NCBI GenBank assembly: GCA_044222195.1
Contig: JBGANS010000001.1
Coordinates: forward strand, 1 to 64,000
Reading direction: 5' to 3'
Length of the DNA: 64,000 bases
Source of the DNA: JAHBXE01 sp044222195
Lineage (GTDB): Bacteria; Planctomycetota; Phycisphaerae; Phycisphaerales; UBA1924
Each line of letters starts with the position of its first letter. Positions within the stretch are counted from its first letter, which is position 1. The notes below the pieces were generated by a model that did no database searches, was not told the origin of the DNA, and saw only the letters and a list, made by a program, of their open reading frames with translations. Shown one piece after another: positions 57,560 to 64,000 of the stretch. The position numbers and the translations under genes were made by a program.

Positions 57560-58375
57560 TCAGAACGACCAGACGAGCAGGGCGAAGTAGTCCACATCGC
57601 CGCGCTTGGCGCCGGCGGGTGTGCTGTCGTAGCGATACTCGGCGCCGACCTTGAAGCTCATCTTGATCTCGGGATCGACGATCATTTCCCAGGCCGCCTT
57701 GGAGACGATGCGGTAGTCGTCAGGGAAGTCGAGGAGGCTGGGGAAGTAGTCGACGGAGGCGGAGATCTTCTGGCGCTCGGTGAGCTTGTGGGAGAAGTCC
57801 ACGCCGAGGATGCCTTCGGGGATCCAGCGATTGTCGGAGCCGCCGATTTCGCGGCGGACGCCGAGACCGGCGCGGCCGAGGAGGAGGGTGGTGTCGTTGT
57901 CGATGAAGGCGTAGCCGAGGCCGTTGCCGAGGGAGATGCGGTGGTCCCATTCCTGGAAGTCGTCGTACTCGTAGTTGCCGGTGACGAAGTATCGCCAGGG
58001 GGAGCCTTTTTCGAAGATCCAGTCGTTGCGTGCCGCGACTTCGAAGCGGTTCTTGGTGGTGGTGCCGCCTTCCTGGGCGCGGGTGTAGGTGGCGGAGCCC
58101 TTGGTGACCATGAGGGAGGTCTTGCGCTCGCCGGTGATGGCGGCACGGGCGTTGAGGCTTTCGCTGTTGCCGGAGGAGCCGTTGAGGCCGGCTTCAACAC
58201 CGCCGTGCCAGCCGTCGAGGAAGGACTCGGGGTCCTTGGGAGCGGGGGCGGGGGCGGCGCCGGTGGCGGGCTGGAAGACGTCGCCGAGTTCGGAGGTGTC
58301 GATGTCGGGGCGGGCGAGGCAGAGCCCGGCCGAGGCGGCGAGCGTGCCGACGAACAGGAGAGACGTGAGTTTCAT
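57560..58375 (-). CDS. DUF481 family outer-membrane protein
   Basis: A 271-residue protein with a signal peptide (MKLTSLLFVGTLAASAGLCLA). The beta-strand pattern is typical of the DUF481/YdiY outer-membrane barrels: GGVEAGLNGSSGNSESLNARAAI, KNRFEVAARNDWIFEKGSPWRYFVTGNYEYDDFQEWDHRISLGNGLGY and the closing aromatic residue in DVDYFALLVWSF. The Ala/Pro-rich linker (about 38-50) is disordered. Family members respond to salt or acid stress in other bacteria. It presumes a Gram-negative outer membrane. The mscL gene follows upstream after 80 bp. Confidence 0.85.
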   Translation of the reverse strand: MKLTSLLFVGTLAASAGLCLARPDIDTSELGDVFQPATGAAPAPAPKDPESFLDGWHGGVEAGLNGSSGNSESLNARAAITGERKTSLMVTKGSATYTRAQEGGTTTKNRFEVAARNDWIFEKGSPWRYFVTGNYEYDDFQEWDHRISLGNGLGYAFIDNDTTLLLGRAGLGVRREIGGSDNRWIPEGILGVDFSHKLTERQKISASVDYFPSLLDFPDDYRIVSKAAWEMIVDPEIKMSFKVGAEYRYDSTPAGAKRGDVDYFALLVWSF

Positions 58376-58455
58376 TTCGTGTCCTGAGAAAGAACCGGCG
58401 CGGAGCCCCGCGCGGGGAACAGATCGAAAGGTGAGCGCGGGCCCGCGCGTGGGTG

Positions 58456-58908
58456 TCAACGCTTGGCGAGAAGGTCGCGGATTTCGGTGAGGAGGACCTG
58501 TTCCTTGGTGGGGCCGGCGGGCGGGGGCGGGGCCTGTTCCTTCTCGAACTTCTTGCGTGCGGTGTTGAAGATCTTGACGACCATGAAGATGCAGAAGGCG
58601 AGGATGAGGAAGTTGATGGTGACGGTGATGAAGTTGCCGTAGGCGAGGACGGGACCGACCTTGCGGGCGTCTTCGAGGCCCATGACACCGCCGGGGGCGG
58701 CCTTGACGGCGTCGCTCACCTTGGAGCTCAGGGGCAGGTAGAGGTTGGAGAAGTCGACGTTACCGGGGATGCTGACCACCGGCATGATCATGTCCTTGAT
58801 CATGGAGTTGATGATGGTGCCGAACGCGCCGCCGATGATCACGCCGACGGCGAGATCGAGGACGTTGCCCTTGAGCGCGAACTCCCTGAATTCTTTGACG
58901 AAGCCCAT
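58456..58908 (-). CDS. mscL: Large-conductance mechanosensitive channel MscL
   Basis: A 150-residue protein of the usual MscL size. The first helix is MGFVKEFREFALKGNVLDLAVGVIIGGAFGTIINSMIKDMIMP, the pore-lining helix and its signature. The second helix is YGNFITVTINFLILAFCIFMVVKIFN. The C-terminal cytoplasmic bundle is TKEQVLLTEIRDLLAKR after a Pro-rich linker. It opens on membrane tension to release solutes during hypo-osmotic shock. The start is ATG 58908 with AAGGAGATCCTC upstream. Two small membrane protein genes lie upstream on the same strand. Confidence 0.96.
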   Translation of the reverse strand: MGFVKEFREFALKGNVLDLAVGVIIGGAFGTIINSMIKDMIMPVVSIPGNVDFSNLYLPLSSKVSDAVKAAPGGVMGLEDARKVGPVLAYGNFITVTINFLILAFCIFMVVKIFNTARKKFEKEQAPPPPAGPTKEQVLLTEIRDLLAKR

Positions 58909-59142
58909 GAGGATCTCCTTGGTAAAAAACACCGCGAGGCCGGAGGCGGCGTAGATGTTCCTGACATATCCCCGGTGGATCTCACCGGAATCCGGGCCGA
59001 ATGGCCGGCCGCCGTTCCCTGGCAGTCCCAAATCGGAGGCGAGCCTAGTGATAGGGTTTGGCCGGGTCAAGCGGGGCGCGATGGGGTGAACACTTCACCG
59101 TGCGGGAGGATGGGGTCCGCGGTGGACGCGCCGTGGGGCGGA

Positions 59143-59397
59143 TCAGACCTTTCGGCCGGGCCTGCCGCACTCGGTGTCGCGATCGGCGAGGAGCCTGGCG
59201 GCGTCGTCCGGGGTCATGGAGCCTTCGGCGACGTACGCCGCGATTTCGCGGCGGGAGAGCTCTCGCTGGCGACCGACGATGGTGCGGTGCACGGCGCCGG
59301 CGACGATCGAGATGATGGCGATCAGCATGCCGCCGCCGACGGCGAGAATCGCGACCTCGTTTCCTTCGATCCTGGCCAGGAGCAGTTCGTGAACCAT
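59143..59397 (-). CDS. Small membrane protein with SHOCT-like tail (paralog 1)
   Basis: An 84-residue protein: one transmembrane helix (about 14-36, EVAILAVGGGMLIAIISIVAG) and a soluble tail with RELSRREIAAYVAEGSMTPDDAARLL, a short motif common in oligomerising SHOCT-like tails. It is a clear paralog of the next gene, whose tail reads RERSRREIAAYIAEGSMTPEQGEKLM. The gap between them is 12 bp, so they probably form an operon, perhaps with mscL. Function unknown. Confidence 0.75.
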   Translation of the reverse strand: MVHELLLARIEGNEVAILAVGGGMLIAIISIVAGAVHRTIVGRQRELSRREIAAYVAEGSMTPDDAARLLADRDTECGRPGRKV

Positions 59398-59409
59398 GAT
59401 CGTGTTCCT

Positions 59410-59631
59410 TTACTCTTCCACCGGCTCGCCGGCCTTCATGAGTTTCTCGCCCTGCTCGGGCGTCATGGAGCCTTCGGCGATGTAGGCGGCGATTTCGCGC
59501 CGGCTGCGTTCGCGGGCGTTGGACGTGATGACGGACTTGACGGCGCCGGAGAGGATCGCGGTGATCGCGATGCCGCCTCCGACCACCCACATGAGGTTTG
59601 CGCCGTCGAGAATGAAGCCGAGCGTGGTCAT
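59410..59631 (-). CDS. Small membrane protein with SHOCT-like tail (paralog 2)
   Basis: A 73-residue protein: transmembrane helix about 12-33 (NLMWVVGGGIAITAILSGAV) followed by the tail ARERSRREIAAYIAEGSMTPEQGEKLMKAGEP. It is paralogous to the preceding entry and 12 bp upstream of it. In E. coli-like annotation such proteins are often phage-shock or envelope-stress related, but there is no direct evidence here. Confidence 0.75.
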   Translation of the reverse strand: MTTLGFILDGANLMWVVGGGIAITAILSGAVKSVITSNARERSRREIAAYIAEGSMTPEQGEKLMKAGEPVEE

Positions 59632-59775
59632 GGCAAGTCTCCGTCACAGACCTGAATAGGCAAAGGAGCCGGCGGGTTTCGCGCCGGAATCAGTTTAGGG
59701 CCGATCGGTTCCCGAACCGGGAGGAGAAGCGGTTCGGACTGGACTTTGCGGTTTGGAACATGCACAGTCACGGGT

Positions 59776-60441
59776 ATGGCGGTTTCGAGGTTGAACTCGG
59801 TGGAAGGGATGCTGGAGGCGTACCGGCTAGGCGCCTTTCCCATGGGGGACACGGCCGAAGGCGGGCCGATCCGCTGGTACAGCCCGGATCCGCGCGGGAT
59901 CATCCCGCTGGAGGGATTTCACGTGCCGCGCCGGCTGGCGGACAAGGTCCGATCACGCGTGTTTGAGGTGACGACGGATCGCGCGTTTGAGGCGGTGATC
60001 CGGGCGTGCGCCGAGCCGCGCCCGCCGCCGGGGGAGCAGGAGAGCTGGATCGACGAGCGGATCGTGTCGTCGTACGTGGGGCTGCATCGGGCGGGGCATG
60101 CGCATTCGGTGGAGGCGTGGTCGCACGGCGCGGGCGGGCCGGAACTGGTCGGCGGGCTCTACGGGGTACACATCGGCGCGGCGTTCTTTGCCGAGTCGAA
60201 GTTTCATCGACCGGGAATGGGTACGGATGCGTCAAAGGTGTGCCTGGCTCGGCTGGTGATGCACCTGCGTGCCCGGGGGTTTGAGCTTCTCGATGTACAG
60301 ATGTGGAACCCGCACTTGGCGCAGTTCGGGTGTGTAGAAGTGGCGCGATCGGGGTATCTTGAACAGCTGCGGGCGGCGTGCGCGAAGTCTGTTTCGTGGA
60401 TGCCGTGGACCGCGAACGGGGGGCATCGTGCGGACCGCTGA
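59776..60441 (+). CDS. aat: Leucyl/phenylalanyl-tRNA-protein transferase
   Basis: A 221-residue enzyme that adds Leu or Phe to proteins starting with Arg or Lys, tagging them for ClpS-ClpA degradation. Seen: YRLGAFPMGD, RWYSPDPRGIIPLEGFHVPRRL, ESWIDERIVSSYVGLHRAGHAHSVEAW, LVGGLYGVHIGAAFFAESKFH and DVQMWNPHLAQFG. These match Aat from end to end. The start is ATG 59776; a TTG 30 nt earlier is unlikely. The next gene starts 14 bp inside its 3' end. Confidence 0.95.
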   Translation: MAVSRLNSVEGMLEAYRLGAFPMGDTAEGGPIRWYSPDPRGIIPLEGFHVPRRLADKVRSRVFEVTTDRAFEAVIRACAEPRPPPGEQESWIDERIVSSYVGLHRAGHAHSVEAWSHGAGGPELVGGLYGVHIGAAFFAESKFHRPGMGTDASKVCLARLVMHLRARGFELLDVQMWNPHLAQFGCVEVARSGYLEQLRAACAKSVSWMPWTANGGHRADR

Positions 60442-61450
60442 ACCGGCATGGAGCGGGGGAAGCTGGCGCGCCAAGTGGCGATGGGTCGGCGCGTACTGGG
60501 TGGTGCAGGCGGCGGTGCTGCACGTGGTGGTCTGCTCGCTCTTTGCGCGGTCGATCCCGACGTGGCACGGATTTGTCGACAACGTGCTGGACCTCGGGGT
60601 GATGGTGCTCGATCTCATCTTTGCGTTGATCCTGACGGCGGCGCAGGCGGTGCTGTTGCTGCCCGTGCGCCGGCCGCGGCTTGCGACACACGGTCCCGGG
60701 CTGCGGTTTGTGCACGGGGCGGTGGGGGGGCTGGCGATCACGGGATCGTTCTGGCTGGCGCTGTGGCCGGTGTTTGTGCTGCTGGAGTCGCTTGGGGTGG
60801 GCCATTCCATGGATGTGCTGTTCAGACAGCCACTGGGGTGGGCGATTCCGCTGGGCGTGTGGGTCATCGCGACCGTCGTGCTGTGCGCTTCGGGACGAAA
60901 CGGTCTTCCGGTGCAGGTCAGCGTGGGGCTGTGCGCCCTCGCCGCGGCAACGCTGACGGCGGGATTGGTGGGCGCGGTGTGGGCGATACCGCGGCTGGTG
61001 CTGGACGACACAGGCCTGGAGCGGGTGATGTACGGCACGATGTGCGGGGTCGGGCTGCTCGCGTGGGCGGTGGCGACGCCTGTGGTGTGGAGCTTTGTGC
61101 GGCGGCGCGGCGCGGAGGATGGGCTGGCCCGGGTCTCGTCGCGGCTGCTGATGGGAACGCTGGTGGAGACGGCGTGCGTGATCCCGCTGGATGTGATGAT
61201 CCGGCGAAAGGACAACTGCTACTGCGAGGAGGGCACGTTCTGGGCGCTCTCGGCGTGCTGGGCGGTGGGGCTCTTCGCGTGCGGGCCGGTGATTTTCCTG
61301 GTGCCGCTCTCGGGCCGGCGGAAGAGGTGGTACGCCGGGCGGTGCGACGCGTGCGGCTACGACATGTCGGGGTGCAGGGGCGCGGAGCGATGCCCGGAGT
61401 GCGGCGCGGGATGGAAGCCGGCGGGGGCCGGGGCTAGCGAGGGTTGTTGA
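60428..61450 (+). CDS. Multi-pass membrane protein with C-terminal zinc ribbon
   Basis: A 340-residue protein with about eight hydrophobic helices and a C-terminal ribbon RCDACGYDMSGCRGAERCPECGAGW. GTG 60428 overlaps the aat stop by 14 bp, suggesting coupling; no better start is seen. An unusual Cys pair lies in a loop (KDNCYCEEG). The ribbon joins it to the four other CGYDxSG proteins of the window. Function unknown. It ends 17 bp inside the convergent pseudopilin gene. Confidence 0.78.
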   Translation: MRTAEPAWSGGSWRAKWRWVGAYWVVQAAVLHVVVCSLFARSIPTWHGFVDNVLDLGVMVLDLIFALILTAAQAVLLLPVRRPRLATHGPGLRFVHGAVGGLAITGSFWLALWPVFVLLESLGVGHSMDVLFRQPLGWAIPLGVWVIATVVLCASGRNGLPVQVSVGLCALAAATLTAGLVGAVWAIPRLVLDDTGLERVMYGTMCGVGLLAWAVATPVVWSFVRRRGAEDGLARVSSRLLMGTLVETACVIPLDVMIRRKDNCYCEEGTFWALSACWAVGLFACGPVIFLVPLSGRRKRWYAGRCDACGYDMSGCRGAERCPECGAGWKPAGAGASEGC

Positions 61451-62339
61451 TCCAGCCGTAGGGACGGTGCTGGTTGACGCCGAGCTCCATTCGGACCCAG
61501 TTTCCGGAGCCGCGGACATAGAGATGGTTGGAAATCAGGTCCATGGGTTCTTCGACGAGGTATTGGCGGCCGCGGGGCGCTTTGAGGAGCGAGACGTTGC
61601 CCTGGAGGTAGGCGATGTGTCCGCCGAGGGCGTGGCGGTCCTCGATCTGGTCCCAGTTGGACCACTGGCCGTCGGGCGTGTCTTCGTTGTACCAGCGGGT
61701 GTGCTCTTCGATGAAGATGGGGGCGCCGGGAAGCGCGGTGAGGTACCCGGTGGCGGGGTTGACAAGGGTGACGGGGGGGAAGGCGTGGATGCCGAACTGG
61801 GCGCCGGGATTGGTGATGAAGGCGAAGCGTGTCTCGAGGCCGAGCTTGGCGCCCTGCATGCGCGGCGGATACGTGTAGTCAAAGTCGAGGGCGGTGCCGG
61901 TGAAGAAGACGTTGTTGCCATCGACGCCGGTGGACTTGCGGCGCTTGTTGGATGGACACTCGCCCACCTTGTCGGGTGCCTGCATGTATTGATAGAGGTA
62001 ACCGGGCTGGATGGTGTTGAGGACGGGGTCCGGGAGGCGGGCCCACGCGGCACCGATGTTGTTGAACGGCGCGGGGGGCGGGGCGTTGTTGGTGGTGTTG
62101 AAGGTGGGCCAGACTTTTTCCTTGTTGGCCTGGGCGTACTGGATCGCGCCGAGGCCGATCTGCCGCATGTTGGACATGCAGACGGCGGCGCGCCCGGCCT
62201 CGCGCGCTTTGGCGAGCGCGGGGAGCAGGAGGCCGATCAGCAGCGCGATGATGGCGATGACGACCAGAAGCTCGATGAGCGTAAAGGCTGCACCGCTCCG
62301 CTTCGGGCGAGCACGGCCGGTTGGGCGGTGAGCAATCAT
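61434..62339 (-). CDS. Prepilin-type protein
   Basis: A 301-residue protein with the basic leader RPTGRARPKRSGAAFTLIEL and then LVVIAIIALLIGLLLPALAKAREAGRAAVC. Cleavage is expected before Phe. The body has the common pattern of this family (SNMRQIGLGAIQYAQANK, CPSNKRRK). No clear His-x-DG motif is seen at the end (LGVNQHRPYGWINNPR). It is an orphan member, convergent with the zinc-ribbon gene, and has no secretion partner genes nearby. Confidence 0.87.
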   Translation of the reverse strand: MIAHRPTGRARPKRSGAAFTLIELLVVIAIIALLIGLLLPALAKAREAGRAAVCMSNMRQIGLGAIQYAQANKEKVWPTFNTTNNAPPPAPFNNIGAAWARLPDPVLNTIQPGYLYQYMQAPDKVGECPSNKRRKSTGVDGNNVFFTGTALDFDYTYPPRMQGAKLGLETRFAFITNPGAQFGIHAFPPVTLVNPATGYLTALPGAPIFIEEHTRWYNEDTPDGQWSNWDQIEDRHALGGHIAYLQGNVSLLKAPRGRQYLVEEPMDLISNHLYVRGSGNWVRMELGVNQHRPYGWINNPR

Positions 62340-62412
62340 GGCTCTCGGAGCATACCACGGAGTGGGTGTGAAGGGTGCGATTTGGGCGACAAACCCGCAG
62401 GGACGGACCTTA

Positions 62413-63231
62413 TCAGAACCTTTTGTGAGCGGCCCGGCCTTCGGAACCCCGGACGCCGAGGATGGAGCGGGCCAGGGAGAGGTCCATGGGTCGGGTGATT
62501 TTCAGGTTTCTGGGGTCGCCCTGGACGACGGTGACCCTTTCTCCCAACTTCTCGACGAGCTGGGCGTCGTCGGTGCTGGTGAGGTCGGGCTGTGTGTACG
62601 CCCGTTTGAGCAGGTCGGCTTTGAAGACCTGGGGGGTCTGGACGGCGACGAGGCGGGCACGGTCCACCGTGGATTCGACCTCGCGGACTCGGGTGTTTCG
62701 CTTGCCGGCGGATCCGAGGATGGCGTCGAGGGGGTCGACGTCGCGGTCGTCGATCTCGCGGTCGCTCACGCGTTTGAGGGTGTCGGGAACATCGATGCCG
62801 GGGATGACCGCGGGGTATTTTTCAGCGGCGTCGATGAGACGGTCGAGGAGCTCGGGCGGGGTGCACGGGCGGGCGGCGTCGTGAACGGCGATGTGGGTCG
62901 CATCGTCGGGGACGAGCGCGAGCGCGGCTTTGACCGTTTCGTAGCGGTGGGTCTTGCCCCCGGGGCAGAGCTTGACACCGAGAAGCCCGAGCTTGTCGCC
63001 GTAGCGGGTCTTGAACTCGGACCAGGCCTCGGGCGCGGCCGGGCCGGCGACGATGATGGTCCCGACGGCGTCGAGATTGGCGAAGAGTTCGACGGTGCGC
63101 TGAAGAACGGGCCGGCCGCCGAGGTCTTCATCGAGCTTGGAGCGGGCCATGTCGATGGCGAGTTCGGCTTTGAGAGCGTCGGCGTAGCGGGTGGAGAAGC
63201 CTGCGGCGGGGATGATGACGGCGATCCTCAT
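62413..63231 (-). CDS. ispD: 2-C-methyl-D-erythritol 4-phosphate cytidylyltransferase
   Basis: A 272-residue enzyme of the non-mevalonate isoprenoid pathway that transfers CMP to methylerythritol phosphate. Seen: IIPAAGFSTRY (nucleotide loop), IAVHDAARPCTPPELLDRL, DTLKR, VQTPQVFKADLLKRAY and GDPRNLKITRPMDL. The segment between the nucleotide loop and RSKLDEDLGGRPVLQRTVELF is longer than usual by about 15 residues. The start is ATG 63231. It provides precursors for undecaprenyl carriers, linking loosely to uppP. Confidence 0.92.
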   Translation of the reverse strand: MRIAVIIPAAGFSTRYADALKAELAIDMARSKLDEDLGGRPVLQRTVELFANLDAVGTIIVAGPAAPEAWSEFKTRYGDKLGLLGVKLCPGGKTHRYETVKAALALVPDDATHIAVHDAARPCTPPELLDRLIDAAEKYPAVIPGIDVPDTLKRVSDREIDDRDVDPLDAILGSAGKRNTRVREVESTVDRARLVAVQTPQVFKADLLKRAYTQPDLTSTDDAQLVEKLGERVTVVQGDPRNLKITRPMDLSLARSILGVRGSEGRAAHKRF

Positions 63232-63330
63232 ATTCAAAGCGTACCACCGGAGGGGGAGGACCTTCCAGAGTTCTCTGGCGTGGCGACCAGGGTCAGATAC
63301 ACTGAAATGGCGCTGAAACAGGGTCAACCA

Positions 63331-64000
63331 ATGAAAGCAATGTCGTGCACGGTGCTGGTGGCGCTCCTGCTGGCTTCGACGGCGGGCGCTCAGGTTCAGC
63401 CCCAGATTCCGAGCCGCGGCGTTCGACCGCGGTATCCGGGGGCGCCGGCGGCGAAGCTTCCGGCGGTGCCGCCCGACCCGCTGTCGCAGCCGCCGCGTCC
63501 GAGCACTGCGGCTCGCATGGACGTGTCGGGCGTGTGGAAGGGCGTGTACAGCTGCGACGATGCGGTGATACTGGCGGAGTTGACACTGCAGGCGGATGAG
63601 GCGGGGCGCGTGCTATCGGGGGATGTGAAGTTCAGGTCGTTTCCGCCGCCGAACGCCCGGGGTCGCGACGCGCAGCCGAGGGAGCTTGCTTCGAAGGTCA
63701 GCGGCCAGGCCGACCCGGGTTCGCGGACCGTGCTGCTCGATGTGCCGGAGGGAATCCGGGCGACGATGAACCTGCCGGGGCAGCCGCTGCAGATGAAGCA
63801 GCGGCGGCTGGAGGCGGTGGTTTGGGCACACGGGTCAGAACTGGCGGGGCAGTTCACTTCGACGATGGGGAACGCGGAGCGGCCGTACATCGTGTTTGTC
63901 CGGCCTGATCAGGAGGCACGGATCAAGAGTCTGGCGGAGCATGTCGCGCCTTTTCCTCTGCCGGTGAAGGCATCGGGCTCGGTGCCGGGGGATGCCGCGC
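63331..64000 (+). CDS. Exported protein of unknown function (partial, runs off the window)
   Basis: At least 223 residues are visible, with no stop before the edge. The signal peptide is MKAMSCTVLVALLLASTAGA, followed by a Pro-rich stretch (QPQIPSRGVRPRYPGAPAAK). A beta-rich part then begins with MDVSGVWKGVYSCDDAVILA and continues with AELTLQADEAGRVLSGDVKF. The VSGVWKGVYxC...LxLxxxxxxxLxGxxxF pattern is like small calycin or lipocalin-type domains seen in uncharacterised secreted proteins. ATG 63331 is the likely start. Its end lies outside the window. Confidence 0.75.
   Translation, partial: MKAMSCTVLVALLLASTAGAQVQPQIPSRGVRPRYPGAPAAKLPAVPPDPLSQPPRPSTAARMDVSGVWKGVYSCDDAVILAELTLQADEAGRVLSGDVKFRSFPPPNARGRDAQPRELASKVSGQADPGSRTVLLDVPEGIRATMNLPGQPLQMKQRRLEAVVWAHGSELAGQFTSTMGNAERPYIVFVRPDQEARIKSLAEHVAPFPLPVKASGSVPGDAA

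Overview
The window is one high-GC bacterial chromosome segment that looks like Planctomycetota, most probably class Phycisphaerae. Signs seen in the sequence are orphan prepilin-like proteins with an (A)FTLVELLVVI-type start, secreted proteins ending in paired DFQCFxxRFaxG repeats, secreted squalene-cyclase-fold proteins, FHA-GAF-histidine kinase and PAS hybrid kinase regulators, and a family of membrane proteins carrying a CGYDxSG...CPECG zinc ribbon. Nothing indicates plasmid, prophage or a large island. No rRNA, tRNA, CRISPR array or complete insertion sequence was found.

Layout. 1-13.7 kb (mostly minus strand): rhomboid protease, secreted cyclase-like protein, DnaB helicase, SRPBCC protein, ApaG, an operon of a repeat-anchored secreted protein with a pseudopilin, metallophosphoesterase, Ser/Thr kinase, amidase, small lipoprotein, TrmL with a cysteine-free thioredoxin-fold protein, and a SpoU methyltransferase. 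13.7-20.8 kb (mostly plus): UppP, SerA, a kelch-like secreted protein (minus), a FHA-GAF-histidine kinase, a TauE/SafE exporter and a methyltransferase. 20.8-28.5 kb (mostly minus): pirin with a MarR regulator sharing an operator-like motif, SucD, a small HhH protein, an L7/L12-C-like protein, a HigBA-type toxin-antitoxin pair, GlyA, two zinc-ribbon membrane proteins and a pseudopilin. 28.6-34.2 kb (plus): cyclase-like protein, FG-GAP protein and MMPL/RND exporter in a row. 34.3-41.9 kb: BI-1 family protein, NuoG, TPR protein, HisS and a large PAS hybrid kinase whose first and third PAS domains keep the FixL heme ligands. 42.1-45.7 kb: a three-gene operon of exported proteins ending in a trypsin-like protease. 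45.8-64 kb: RsmE, a Pro/Ala-rich membrane protein, a tandem-duplicated metallopeptidase, unknown secreted proteins, a fibro-slime protein, a HEAT-like protein, AsnS, a methyltransferase, a DUF481 outer-membrane protein, MscL with two small membrane paralogs, Aat, a zinc-ribbon membrane protein, a pseudopilin, IspD and the start of a secreted protein.

Housekeeping genes (dnaB, serA, glyA, sucD, hisS, asnS, nuoG, uppP, ispD, rsmE, trmL, apaG, aat) are interleaved with envelope and signalling genes. Small overlaps (ATGA or GTGA) mark likely translational coupling in several pairs.

The strongest unusual signals are four. (1) A palindromic short-repeat family sits inside coding sequence: in frame within the metallophosphoesterase and AsnS, and at the 3' end of the Ser/Thr kinase where it appears to have cut off the last codons. 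(2) DnaB carries a Gly-rich linker and acidic Pro-Phe tip like the tail of single-stranded DNA-binding protein. (3) A hybrid histidine kinase has two FixL-like heme PAS domains. (4) A pirin/MarR pair shares an operator-like inverted repeat. Intergenic islands near 49.9, 51.7-52.3, 54.9 and 57.2-57.5 kb hold other dispersed palindromic repeats.
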